Assembly (NCBI GenBank): GCA_905221605.1
Contig: CAJNDS010000020.1
Location: 62,001-126,000, forward strand
Length of the DNA stretch: 64,000 nt
Direction of reading: 5' to 3'
Source: Symbiodinium natans
Lineage: Eukaryota; Sar; Dinophyceae; Suessiales; Symbiodiniaceae
The notes beneath the pieces are model-generated. The model searched no databases. It was given only the letters and a program-made list of their open reading frames with translations, and had not been told where the DNA came from. The position numbers and the translations under genes were made by a program. Positions 35,521 through 45,697 of this stretch are shown here, piece by piece (the first letter of the stretch is position 1; each line of letters opens with the position of its first letter).

Positions 35521-36375
35521 ACACCGTCCCCAAGTTGTTTGCGAGGATTTCGAAGCTCCACAATTCCGCGCCCACGCTATTTGCGAGGATTTCGAAGCCC
35601 CACAGGATTTCGAAGCCCCAGAATTCCGCGCCCACGTTATTTGCCAGGATTTCGAAGCCCCACAGTTCCGCGCCCACGTTATTTGCGAGGGTTTCGAAGC
35701 CCCACAGTTCCGCGCCCACGTTATTTGCGAGGGTTTCGAAGCCCCAGAATTCCGCGCCCACGTTATTTGCTAGGTTTTCAAAGCCCCAGAATTCCGCGCC
35801 CATGTTATTTGCGGTGTTTTCATGCGCCCAGATGTCCGTTACCATGCTCTTTGTGGTGTTTTCATGCGCCCAGATGTCCGTTACCATGCTATTTGGTTTT
35901 GGAAACAGCAACTTCGGGGACCATGGTTTTCGCAATGGTTTTGGAAGCGAATTCGAACACACCGTCCCCAAGTTGTTTGCGAGGAGTTCGGAGCTCCACA
36001 ATTCCGCGCCCACGTTATTTGCGAGGATTTCGAAGCCCCACAGTTCCGCGCCCACGTTATTTGCGAGGGTTTCGAAGCCCCAGAATTCCGCGCCCGCGTC
36101 ATTTGCGAGGATTTCGAAGGCCCACAGTTCCGCGCCCACGTTATTTGCGAGGGTTTCGAAGCCCCAGAATTCCGCGCCCACGTTATTTGCTAGGTTTTCA
36201 AAGCCCCAGAATTCCGCGCCCACGTTATTTGCTAGGTTTTCAAAGCCCCAGAATTCCGCGCCCATGTTATTTGCGGTGTTTTCACGCGCCCAGATGTCCG
36301 TTACCATGCTCTTTGCGGTGTTTTCATGCGCCCAGATGTCCGTTACCATGCTATCATTTGCGGTGTTTTCAGACG
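35521..36375. repeat. 42-bp satellite B
   Basis: About 18 units of the type GTTATTTGCGAGGATTTCGA plus AGCCCCACAGTTCCGCGCCCAC, interrupted near 35820-35960 by CATGCGCCCAGATGTCCGTT units and a satellite A segment. All units are 42 bp, so several frames on both strands stay open (for example NNVGAEFWGFENLA on minus). There is no start, splice or domain evidence for a protein. Confidence 0.9.
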
Positions 36376-36880
36376 CCCAGGGTGTCCGCGGCGTACTACG
36401 TCTGGAGCAAGCTCCGCGTGTCCGTGGCGTACTACATTTGTACTACAAAAGTCGACTTTCCAGCCACGGAAGCTCCGGGTGTCCGCGGCGTACTACGTTT
36501 GTACTACAAAAGTCGACTTTCCAGCCACGGAAGCTCCGGGCGTCCCCGGCGTACTACATTTGTACTACAAAAGTCGACTTTCCAGCCACAGAAGCTCCGG
36601 GCGTCCCCGGCGTACTACATTTGTACTACAAAAGTCGACTTTCCTGCCACGGAAGCTCCGGGTGTCCGGGGCGTACTACGTCTGTACTACAAAAGTCGAC
36701 TTTGCAGCCACAGAAGCTCCGGGTGTCCGTGGCGTACTACATCTGTACTACAAAAGTCGACTTTCCAGCCACGGAAGCTCTGGGGGCGTCCGTGGCGTAC
36801 TACATTTGTACTACAAAACTCGATTTTCCAGCCACGGAAGTCCCCGGCGTACTACGTCTGTACTACGCAAGTCGAAAAAA
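36376..36880. repeat. 61-bp satellite
   Basis: About eight units containing GCGTACTACATTTGTACTAC, AAAAGTCGACTTTCCAGCC and GGAAGCTCCGGG. Units repeat every 61 bp (for example starts at 36427 and 36488). As 61 is not divisible by three, each unit is read in a different frame, yet no frame has a stop; the long ORF is an artefact. Confidence 0.9.
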
Positions 36881-37382
36881 AAACGCAAAAACACTACGGT
36901 TTTAGCACCGCGACCACGCGAAAACCCGCAGAGGGGTTACGTTTGTATGTCAAAAAACGCAAAAACACGACGGTTTTGGCACCGCGCCAACGCCCAAACC
37001 CGCAGAGGGGTTACGTTTGTATGTCAAAAAACGCAAAAACACGACGGTTTTGGCACCGCGCCAACGCCCAAACCCGCAGAGGGGTTACGTTTGTATGTCA
37101 AAAAACGCAAAAACACGACGGTTTTGGCACCGCGCCAACGCCCAAACCCGCAGAGGGTTGACGCGCGCACGAAAAAAATGCAAAAAACGACGGTTTTAGC
37201 ACCGCGACCCAGCGATTACCCGCAGAGGGTTGTCCGCGCACAGAAAGAAACGTAAAAAAACGATGGTTTTAGCACCGCGACGACGCCGAAACCCGCAGAG
37301 GGTTGTCCGCGCAAATCAAGAAACGTAAAAAAACGACGGTTTTAGCACCGCGACCACGCCGAAACCCGCAGAGGGTTGCAAT
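36881..37382. repeat. 74-bp satellite
   Basis: Units containing CGCAAAAACACGACGGTTTT, GGCACCGCGCCAACGCCC and CCGCAGAGGGGTTACGTTTG, spaced exactly 74 bp at 36951, 37025 and 37099. Later units are shorter and lose the TACGTTTGTATGTC part. Confidence 0.9.
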
Positions 37383-37504
37383 CCCGATTGGCGATGTCAA
37401 CCCAGCCCGCCGCCTTAGAAAGAGTAATTTTAATTTAGAAATCTAGGACTGGGTACGAAGGTCTAGTAAATTCTACGTAAATCTAGAAATTTGTATTCAC
37501 TGAT

Positions 37505-37978
37505 TACTAAGCTCTATGCAATTCACTCTATGCAATTCACTCTATGCACTTCCCTCTATGCACTTCACTCTATGCACTTCACTCTATGCACTTCACTCTA
37601 TGCACTTCGCTCTATGCACTTCACTCTATGCACTTCACTCTATGCACTTCACTCTATGCACTTCACTCTGTGCACTTCACTCTGTGCACTTGCCTCTATG
37701 CACTTCACTCTATGCACTTGCCTCTATGCACTTCACTCTATGCACTTCACTCTATGCACTTCACTCTGTGCTTCACTCTATGCACTTCATTCTATGCACT
37801 TCACTCTATGCACTTCACTCTATGCACTTCACTCTATGCGCTTCACTCTGTGCACTTCACTCTGTGCGCTTGCCTCTATGCACTTCACTCTATGCACTTC
37901 ACTCTATGCACTTCACTCTGTGCACTTCATTCTATGCACTTCACTCTATGCACTTCGCTCTATGCACTTCAGTCTATG
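37505..37978. repeat. 14-bp satellite (CACTTCACTCTATG)n
   Basis: About 33 units with CTCTGTG and TTGCCTC variants. Three units make 42 bp, so all three frames are open and encode the same cyclic peptide; not a gene. Confidence 0.95.
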
Positions 37979-38403
37979 TTGTTGTGTCAGGGGGCTCCGC
38001 ACGGAAGAACCCTTCGCGATGCTTTCGGGAATATATATATAAAGAAATAACAAATATATATATATATATACACTACCTGTTTACTACGATCTTCCTGGCG
38101 TTCTAATTCTACCATAAAATGCGTGTACATAGACAATATGTTGCAACTGCATTCCTGCAGTTCCCTCCTTTATAGGTTTCCCGCAGTACTGCCTTCAAAA
38201 GTAGCGTCCACTTGATTTCCGCCTTCGAGAACAACAATTCCCAAACCTCAAAGGGTTTCGGGTTTAAGGGCTTTTAGGGTTTAGGGCTTGGGGTTTAGGG
38301 TTTAGGGTATAGTATAGGGCTTAGGGTTTAGGACGGTTTTCGGGCCTTTAGAGTTTACGGACCATGAGCCCTATAAGCATCAGGGCGCTAGAAGACTCGG
38401 CAG
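37979..38403. other. Non-repetitive stretch with TTTAGGG remnants
   Basis: A TATATA microsatellite is at 38055-38070 and degenerate TTTAGGG at 38265-38340. No gene seen. It marks the boundary between the satellites and the repeat-rich right half. Confidence 0.5.
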
Positions 38404-38497
38404 GTCTGGCACGTGGCGAAGTCCCCACTCGCACTTTCGACCCCTGTGCCTGACGGCTGGCAGCCGCCCCACTACCTTGAGGAGGCAGCCCTGCATG
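38404..38497 (+). CDS. Micro-exon in telomeric-repeat region
   Basis: Acceptor GGCAG, then VWHVAKSPLALSTPVPDGWQ, PPHYLEEAALH, ending in phase 1 at a GT donor (CATG|GTGTCG). A compatible second exon may start at about 38682 (after TTTCAAG; DSRNPGHGKNTARMPSIEHQ). The composition is protein-like. CCCTAAA repeat follows at 38525-38575 and 38735-38833. Function unknown. Confidence 0.5.
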
Positions 38498-38734
38498 GTG
38501 TCGGGAATGAATCCCGTAAATTCCTAGACCCTAAACCCTAAACCCTCAACCCTATCCCCTAAACCCTAAACCCAGAAACCACAAACCCTGAGGGTTTAAG
38601 TTTAGGGTTTGGGCTGGTGTAGTTCAAGCTCTGGGCTTGTGACCAAATCGAGGGTTCAGGGTATGGTTTCAAGGAGACTCAAGGAACCCTGGCCACGGGA
38701 AAAACACTGCTCGGATGCCCTCAATCGAGCATCA

Positions 38735-38835
38735 AGAAACCCTAAACCCTAAACCACAAAACCCTAAACCCTAAACCCTAAACCCTAAACCCTAAACCCT
38801 AAACCCTAAACCCTAAACCCTAAACCCTAAACCGC
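38735..38835. repeat. Internal (CCCTAAA)n array
   Basis: About 13 CCCTAAA units, ending AAACCGCAG, which could serve as an acceptor. Confidence 0.9.
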
Positions 38836-39178
38836 AGTTTTTTTTTGGAATGATAGGAGCTCTGTACCGTCATGTTCATCTTTGCAGCCCTCAATGTGTA
38901 AGTCCCCAAGCTCCCTAGTAAGAACCGCTAAGTAGGCCGGCCCTAAACTCAAATCCGGAATCGTAAGGCCTAAGCCCCAAACCCTAAACCCGAAAACTAT
39001 ATAAACCCCAAACCCGATATCCTCAATCCTAAGCTCTAATCACTGTAAACCCCGAACCCGAATGAAGCTCTGAACCCAAAGCCTGAGTTAGACACAGCCT
39101 GGAAGCCGCTTCCAGGGGCTTTCATTTTTGCAACCCTTTCGAAACCTCTGGCAACAAAGTTTCTGAGCCCCAGCTCCT

Positions 39179-39265
39179 CCCCTAACCCCTAAACCCTAAA
39201 CCCTAAACCCTAAACCCTAAACCCTGAACCCTGAACCCTGAACCCTGAACCCTGAACCCTAAACC
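39179..39265. repeat. CCCTAAA array grading into CCCTGAA
   Basis: Six CCCTAAA units are followed by five CCCTGAA units, then CCCTAAA again: a block of one variant spreading inside an array. A CCCGAAA block occurs at 39566-39600. Confidence 0.85.
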
Positions 39266-39506
39266 CAAAGCCTCTTGCAGGGTTTAGGGTTTGGGCTTCA
39301 TGTTTAGGGCGAAGATTTAGGAAGCAAGCCCAACACCCAAAGGGTTTTCTGGGGCATGTGCTGACTTCCTCTTCCCCCCCCAAAAAAAAGAAAAAACAAA
39401 CATTAAAAAAACAATAAAACATGAAGCCAGAGACCCACAACAGACGAACAACTGAAACCTAAGTCCTACGCCCGGAAGACCCAGCAACGCAGCTTAACGC
39501 GCCAAG

Positions 39507-39554
39507 GCAAGCTATGGGGCTTGGCTGAGTCGCCTAGCACAGCGCCTGCACAAG
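39507..39554 (+). CDS. 48-nt micro-exon
   Basis: Flanked by GCCAAG|GC and CACAAG|GCACCC (GC donor). It reads ASYGAWLSRLAQRLHK in phase 0-0. Surrounded by degenerate telomeric repeat. It is short, so the call rests on composition and splice context only. Confidence 0.35.
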
Positions 39555-39797
39555 GCACCCTCCACCCGAAACCCAAAACCCGAAACCCGAAACCCGAAAC
39601 CCTAAACCCTAAACCCTAAACCAGAACTTAGGGGTGTGCAGAGGTTCGTAGGGGTTTAGGGCCTAGGGTGGGTTTCGGCTTGGGGTGTGCCATATCTCAT
39701 GAAGTCTGGGGGATGTCTTGGCTCTTAGAAGGATTTGGGGTTTTAGGGTTTAGGGTTTAGGGTTTAGGGTTTATGGTTTAGTGTTCCCGAAGCTTCA

Positions 39798-39905
39798 ATG
39801 GCTAGCTTAAGAGGCTTTATTGTTTTAGGCCTCATGTGTTTTGCCAGATGTTGTTATTGCGATATCCGAACAAGGTACAAGAACACTGATGTGGACTCAC
39901 CCTAA
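39798..39905 (+). CDS. Short frame with hydrophobic N-terminus
   Basis: MASLRGFIVLGLMCFARCCY then CDIRTRYKNTDVDSP and a stop. The hydrophobic start resembles a signal or membrane anchor. A GT donor (AACAAG|GTACAAG) inside could make it a first exon. No family recognised. Confidence 0.3.
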   Translation: MASLRGFIVLGLMCFARCCYCDIRTRYKNTDVDSP

Positions 39906-40175
39906 AACCCCAGGCCAGAAGCCCTCTGCCTTCGGCTCAGAGCTTGAGTCACCTCACTGTTCGGAACGGCAAAGCTCTGAAACCCAAAAACCCTTGAAAC
40001 TCGAAGTCCTTGGCATTCTCGGCCCCAACCCTCCTTGTCCTAGCAATTTACAGACCAAAAAAACACTTCCAGGGGCCCAGGGAACACCCCAAGCCCAAAA
40101 ACCCTGCACTTTCGAAGTGCAGCTTAAACAAGGGCCCATTTCAAAGGGGAGCTCTAGCCTGCACTTTGTGAGAGC

Positions 40176-40680
40176 ATGGCGCGCGGCCGTGTGCTGGGTG
40201 GTCTGCTCTTGCTCTGCGCCGTGTGTGCTCTGCTTGGTCCATCTTTTCAACCCTCAGAGGGCGGAAGGAGCGAGGCGCGAGCGCCCTTCATCGACGCCTC
40301 CCAGATCTTCGACAAGCTGGTTTGGGTACTCTTTCGGCATGTGCTGTGCGCAGGTGGTATGATCACGGAGACTCTGGAGGCGCTTCCAAAGAAGGGTCTG
40401 CTCTCTGCACTGAAGGCCGGATTAGAGGCGCGCAGAGACTGCCTGAAGGTAATTTCCTGAGTGAGTTGTGCAATGCTGCAATGCGACCCAACGCTTGCCA
40501 CTTGGCTGCCTTCAGCTTGGCTGTTCGCCTGCAGCGGCTCACCCTTTTTTATTCTTCTTAGACTTTTTTGTCAAAACGTGGCAAGGAGTGTTTCAGGCAA
40601 GCCCTTCCCACAACCCGGGCATCGCGATCTTCGCAGAAGACCGTGCGATGATGATGATACAGGTCCTGAAAAACCACTGA
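40176..40680 (+). CDS. Small secreted or membrane-anchored protein, two exons
   Basis: Exon 1 is 40176-40448 (91 codons). MARGRVLGGLLLLCAVCALL then GPSFQP is a typical signal peptide (basic start, Leu-rich core, small residues). The mature part reads ARAPFIDASQIFDKLVWVLF, MITETLEALPKKGLLSALKA, ending CLK at a GT donor (GAAG|GTAATTT). The second exon probably starts after GTGTTTCAG at 40595 (AG|G) with ASPSHNPGIAIFAEDRAMMM and ends at 40680. An alternative acceptor, CTTCTTAG at 40561, gives another open frame ending at 40651. No family recognised. One of the better gene models in the right half. Confidence 0.55.
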
Positions 40681-42340
40681 GTTTCACCCCGCTTCTCGGA
40701 ACAGACTACCCTGAACCCTTTATGTAACCCCTCGACCCATGTGCACCGCCCGCCCAACAGTGCCTTGCGTGAGACGCAGAGGGCGTGCGCAAAATCGTGT
40801 TTTGTCGGGTGGGCTTCGGGGTAATCGGCTATCAGGTCCAGGCTTGCACCTCGCCCAGAGGTACCGTTTTGCCTCTCTTTTGTTTGTGCTCAAGGTTCCC
40901 TTAAGGTTTAGGGTTTAGGGTTTAGGGTTTAGGGTTTAGGGTTTAGGGTAGTTACCCGTATTGGATTCTGGTGACTGGGCTGCTTACTTCTGGAGTGGGG
41001 TTTCGGGTCTTGGGGATGTCGGGTTGAAGGCTTGTCGTTCCTGTGGCCGCCAGTCCCACTCATCAACGCAGAACAACGCCTACCAAAGCTCCCCCCCCCA
41101 CATACCCACATCCAAGTTTGTTTTAGGTTTTAGGTTTTAGGTTTTAGGGTTTAGGGTTTAGGGTTTAGGGTTTCCCAAGCACTTGACTCCCCTCCCGATC
41201 CCCACCTAACTGGCGCGCTTGGCCACAAGCTTCTGGGTCGAGATGGGACTTTGCCGTCACCGGAATCCACTTTTACGCCCAAAACACCGGATTAGAGCAC
41301 AAGGGGCCTTAATGATTAAAATAGGGTTTTGGGGGTGATTATTGGGGTTTAGGGTTTAGGGTCTAGGGTTTAGGGATTAGAGTTTAGGGTTCAAATTATT
41401 GTTTAATTAGACCGGGACCATAAGGGAACACTATTAGTAGTTACTCCGACCCCTTTCTTAGACTCTCCCCGATACGAGTTCAAGTCTGCAGCTTTGACAT
41501 TGGAGGGTTTAGGGTTGATCCTGGGTTTTGGAGTCGTATCCTTCAATACTTTTGGTTCTGGGTTCCTACTATAGCTATTGATACCTAAAAAGTATATACT
41601 TGAGTAGTGTAGTATACTTTAATACTTTTGGTTCTGGGTTCCTACTGTAGCTACTGATGCCTAAGAAGTATATATTTTCTTCCAGGGTCTACTCCACAGT
41701 AGGGGTTCACTCCGTTGTCAGCATGTCCATGAATTTGTGTTCACCACTCTTCTTTGTTGTTGCCACTCGCGTGCCCCTCACTCGCTACAAACATCTCACA
41801 AAATGGACATTTCTGTGAGGCGCGAAGACGAAAGCAAATCTTAAAACCTGTATTTTGACGATCACTGTTTTCATATTTCCCACTCGTGATAAACAAGCAT
41901 CAGAATTCGAAGCAAGCACATTCGATTCCATATTCCCCCCGATAGGTAAAGAACGCATCAGAAAGGTCTTGGAGGTTCCAGGTATAAGCACATTTTCCTG
42001 CAATCAGAAGATGATCGAATATCCCTACGTGAACAACCGATAGCACATTCTCTTACAGGTAACAAGTCCAAAAGTTCAAGGAGGTAGCCTATCCTGACAG
42101 TATCCAAGAGCTTTGGGAACGGCTTTTCAGGATAAATCATGTTCATTACAAGCACACCTATTTTGTATTATTAGGCCAGCTGCACCCCGAGAAAGGCACG
42201 TGTGCGCATTCGCGCATGTGTGCGTACGCGCGTGGATCCGTTTGTCCGTCTGTCTGTCTGTGTATCTGTGTCTCTGTGGCTTGAGGGCAGGCTACTCTTT
42301 CGAAAGAACACTATACGTGGTACGACTTGCACCCCTCAAG
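40681..42340 (+). other. Repeat-rich region without a firm gene
   Basis: TTTAGGG arrays lie at about 40902-40950, 41130-41175 and 41345-41395. A repeated unit (ACTTTAATACTTTTGGTTCT plus GGGTTCCTACTATAGCTA) occurs twice at 41545-41690 and again at 46570-46655. 41700-42340 is unique and A/T-richer, with a CTGT microsatellite at 42239-42280. Possible micro-exons (for example about 40853-40878) are too short to support. Confidence 0.5.
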
Positions 42341-42583
42341 TACCTCCTAGGCGGTATAGAAGGGTACCTTGACAGTGTACCTCGGATATCTGATAAGGCA
42401 ACTTGGGTGGTCTCGGGAATACGATGCAATTTCTGCACCTATTGTTCTGAGACCCTAAACCCTAAACACCCCTAAACCCTAAACCCTAAACCCCAAACCG
42501 CAGGTCTACCTGCCTAGAGATGTCCCGAAACGCCTGCACGTCGCCGACCTAGCACAGGCAGGAGCTCTGTGGGGAACTCACAA
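42341..42583 (+). CDS. Two exons joined across a 55-nt telomeric intron
   Basis: Exon 42341-42448 starts after CCCTCAAG: YLLGGIEGYLDSVPRISDKA, TWVVSGIRCNFCTYCS (phase 0). The intron 42449-42503 is GAGACCCTAAACCC... to AAACCGCAG, i.e. a GA donor and almost pure CCCTAAA. Exon 42504-42583 continues in phase: VYLPRDVPKRLHVADLAQAG, ALWGTHK, ending at a GT donor. No domain recognised. Composition, phase match and acceptor together support coding. Upstream and downstream exons were not fixed; a TTTAGAGGG array begins right after the second exon. Confidence 0.5.
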
Positions 42584-42595
42584 GTTCATGTTGGA

Positions 42596-42806
42596 GTTTA
42601 GAGGGTTTAGAGGGTTTAGAGGGTTTAGAGGGTTTAGAGGGTTTAGAGGGTTTAGAGGGTTTGGAGGGTTTAGAGGGTTCAGAGGGTTTTCAGGGTCTTG
42701 AGTAGAATAACGGTTAGAGGGTTTAGAGGGTTTAGAGGGTTTAGAGGGTTTAGAGGGTTTAGAGGGTTTAGAGGGTTTTGAGTATAAAGATTAGAGGGTT
42801 TAGAGG
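42596..42806. repeat. Variant array (TTTAGAGGG)n
   Basis: About 20 units of the 9-bp variant TTTAGAGGG, with two short interruptions (near 42690-42710 and 42780-42790). The canonical TTTAGGG is absent from this stretch. Confidence 0.95.
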
Positions 42807-42889
42807 GGAAAGGCTCGTGCTTTGATGCCAGGCCTCGTTTCAGCTCTCAGCAAGTCAGGCCTGTCCCTCCTGAACCTTAAAACCTTTAA

Positions 42890-42988
42890 TTAGGGTTTAG
42901 GGTTTAGGGTTTAGGGTTTAGGGTTTAGGGTTTAGGGTTTAGGGTTTAGGGTTTAGGGTTTAGGGTTTAGGGTTTAGGGTTTAGGGGC
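42890..42988. repeat. Internal (TTTAGGG)n array
   Basis: About 13 perfect units, G-rich strand on plus. Confidence 0.95.
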
Positions 42989-43329
42989 AGCCAACACATT
43001 ACAAGAACAAGTAAAACAACCTAAACCCTAAACCCTGAGCCCGAATTTTACCCAAAAGTGTTGCGGGCAAGTATTCTTGGTTCGGAGTGCAGTGGCTGCT
43101 CTAGCCCTGAGCCCTAGCCCTAAACCCGAACACCCTTCAACACACGCTCGTCAAACGCAGGAACTCGTAATCCCAGGAACTCCCATATCTTCCTAACGAA
43201 GCCTGAAGGTTTGGGGGATTTGGGCTTAAGGCTTGGGGGGGTTCAGGAATATTCTCAAAGTCATGTTAGGACTCTTTCTACAATGTATCCTGGAATCTCA
43301 GGACTCTTTCAGCAATTCCAGTTTCTCTA

Positions 43330-43745
43330 AACGCTAGAGAGTAAACCCTAACCCCTACTTAAGAACCGTTACGAACCCTAAGCCGCAGACCCTAAACCCC
43401 AATCAAGAAACATTAAGAGCCCTTAGCCTGAAATCCTAGACCACACACCCGAAACCCAAATTAAGAGATATTAAGAACCCTAAGACCTCAACCCTAGACC
43501 CTAACCCCTGAACCCTAATTAAGAGACATTAAGAACCCTCAGTCCTGAACCCTAGACCCTAAACCCTAATTCAGAAACATTAAGAGCCCTATGCCCTAAG
43601 CCCTAAATTCTAATGAAGAGACATTAATACCCTCAGGTCTAAACCCGGAGCCCTTTGTAGGAAACTTTCAAACCCTAAGCCCTAAACCCTGGTTAAGGGA
43701 CATTGCGAGCCCTAAGCCCTAAAGACCCTAAACCCCCAATAAAGG
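43330..43745. repeat. Higher-order repeat built on degenerate CCCTAAA
   Basis: The block AAGAGACATTAAGAACCCT and variants recurs at 43405, 43463, 43521, 43572, 43615 and near 43695, each followed by degenerate CCCTAAA units. Spacing is about 58, 58, 51 and 43 bp, then wider. Confidence 0.75.
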
Positions 43746-43951
43746 GACGTTTCATCGATTAGTAACTCAAGAACCCCCTGTAACAAAAAAAACATAGTTC
43801 TATTAAGTAACTAGAGTATTCTTCCTTAAAAGGGCAATATGGTTATTTTATGGGTTTAGGGTTTAGGGTTTAGGGCTTAGGGCTTAGGATTTAGGGTTTA
43901 GCGTTTAGGGTTCTTTTAAGCAAATAGTACTAATTGGGTTTCCCTGAAAAG

Positions 43952-44035
43952 GTGGCTCCGCTCCTGTTGGCCCTGCGCTTGGACTTTGCCGCGCAGAGGC
44001 ATTGCACGGCCGAGCAGACGTGCCCGGAGCCCCAG
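43952..44035 (+). CDS. Micro-exon, 28 codons
   Basis: Starts after CCTGAAAAG (AG|G): VAPLLLALRLDFAAQRHCTA, EQTCPEPQ, phase 0-0. The end is unclear (CAG followed by GGGTCT). CCCTAAA repeat follows at 44041-44092. No family recognised. Confidence 0.35.
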
Positions 44036-45223
44036 GGGTCTAAACCCTAAACCCTAAACCCTAAACCCTAAACCCTAAACCCTAAACCCTACTATGGCTT
44101 TGGGCCGTTTGATGTCTCGTCCGAATACTCGGACGAAGCTCAGGGGTCAGCGTTTGCAAACGTCTGCAGAGGGAACATCAAGTCGTCTCACTCAGCCAGC
44201 AACGTGCTCGGAACTTGCTGCCCCCCCAAGAGAACGGCATCCTAAACCCTATCAACCCAAGCCGACTCTCAGAGGTCTGGTGGGGTACTCTAAACCCTAA
44301 ACCCTAAACCCTGAACCCTGAACCCTAAACCCTAAACTGGGCCACAAACCCTACACCCTAAACCCTAAAGCCAACTCTCAGAGGTCTGGTGTTTCTACCA
44401 GTCGGAGAGGAGCTCTCAGTCTTCGCGTTCCTTCCTGTCTCGAGGTTTAGGGCTTCTAGGGTTTAGGGTTTAGGGTTTAGGCTTCTGGATTTAGGGTTTA
44501 GGGTTTAGGGTTTAGGGTTTAGGCTTCTGGGTTTAGGGTTTAAGGTTTCCAAGAGTAGGCCCTCATTCCCCCTTTTTTGGTTTAGGATTTGCAGTTTCGG
44601 GTTTAGGCTTTCTGGCCCTTATTCCCGTTTCTTCGGGTTAAGGTTCCCTTACAAGCCCCTTCAAAACAAAAAAGGGCACCCTCTTCGTTCCTAGGTTGCT
44701 CTTGGGCCTAGGCTTAGGGAAGTAAGTGATGTATCTTGGGCAATCGAGATCACGTCGTTAGCCTTCAAAGCCCTACACAAGTCAAGCTCCAAAGCACCGG
44801 ACGTGACCCCACACACCTCAAGCCCCAAAGCCCAAAGCCCGACTGGGCAGCCCAGGGGTACCCTTTTCCCTCTTTTGGGGTTCAAGGTTCCCTTATAAAG
44901 CAACCAACCCCCCAAAAAAGGGTGCCCTTATTATAATATGGTTGCTGGGCTACTAAGCCGATTTGTCGCGGCTATGTAATTCATCCCATACGCATATCCT
45001 GGGGCTATGATTCGGGTGACCTGAAAGTAGCTACAACAGGTCATACCTTGTTCATATAGGGGTCGGAATCATTACGAATAGTGTTCCCTTCTGGTCCCTA
45101 TATAAATATACTATACTAAACCCCAAGACCCTATTCTAGTATAATCAGGCCCCTATATTAGGCAGCCTTGTCTCCCTACTTGCAGGGTGCAGTACCCATG
45201 AGCCTCCAAGAAAAGCTCGCTAG
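44036..45223 (+). other. Repeat-rich region
   Basis: CCCTAAA arrays are at 44041-44092 and 44293-44370. TTTAGGG/TTTAGGCTTCTGG units are at 44455-44550. A palindrome-containing repeat (GGTTCCCTTA ... AAGGGCACCC) occurs at 44641-44710 and 44881-44955 and returns at 54985 and 62505. A possible coding stretch, 44094-44250, stays open in two frames, so neither is supported. Confidence 0.5.
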
Positions 45224-45280
45224 ATGACCCAACCGGACGACCAACCTTACATTGCGAAGACCGTCTCGGAACCTTCATGA
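45224..45280 (+). CDS. Short terminal exon
   Basis: After GCTCGCTAG it reads MTQPDDQPYIAKTVSEPS and stops at 45280. Composition is protein-like, but the exon is short and isolated. Confidence 0.3.
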   Translation: MTQPDDQPYIAKTVSEPS

Positions 45281-45539
45281 TTGCAAAATATTGCTCTGTA
45301 GGTGTCAATTCGGGAATATAGCGGGGTATCTGGGGTAGTTGAGATCATAATTGCAACTTAGCAGTAGTATAGCGGAAACAGGTTTCATTGTGCGGGGGGA
45401 AGTGGCGCTATGAACCGCAGCCCCTTCAAGTTCACAGTTTTCGCAACAGAACGAAGGAATTTGGTAAATTCTGCTTCTCTCAGGGACTGCACCTCCTGCT
45501 TCGCCAGAGTTTGGCATAGGGCGCTTCGGGTGTGAAAAG

Positions 45540-45697
45540 TTCAGCATTGTCACCAAAGGCGCCGCGCAAAGCCTGGCTGATCTAGGGCACGCGGCCCTAA
45601 ACCCTAAACCCTAACACCACAAACCATAAACCCTAAACCCTAAACCCGAAACCGCAGGACGACGAGCCCGGCTCGTACGGAACTCAGGCGTTTGCAG
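45540..45697 (+). CDS. Two micro-exons across a 64-nt telomeric intron
   Basis: Exon 45540-45593 (after GTGAAAAG): FSIVTKGAAQSLADLGHA, phase 0. The intron 45594-45657 begins GCCCTAAACCCTAAACCCTA (GC donor) and ends CCGAAACCGCAG. Exon 45658-45697: DDEPGSYGTQAFA plus one base, then a GT donor (GCAG|GTGAAT). Phase is conserved. The intron is telomeric repeat over nearly its whole length. Function unknown. Confidence 0.45.

Noticed and set aside
35203-37161. 652-codon plus-strand frame and overlapping 456- and 320-codon frames
   Set aside because: They run through 42-, 61- and 74-bp satellites. Frame rotation by the 61- and 74-bp units shows that the frame is not conserved between units.
37491-38106. 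Three overlapping frames of 168-196 codons
   Set aside because: All are readings of the 14-bp satellite; the same cyclic peptide appears in each fr
37400-38200. CRISPR-like array
   Set aside because: Repeats are tandem and lack unique spacers; the genome is eukaryotic.
44094-44300. Plus-strand coding stretch
   Set aside because: Two frames are open and protein-like, and there is no AG acceptor before it; cannot choose.
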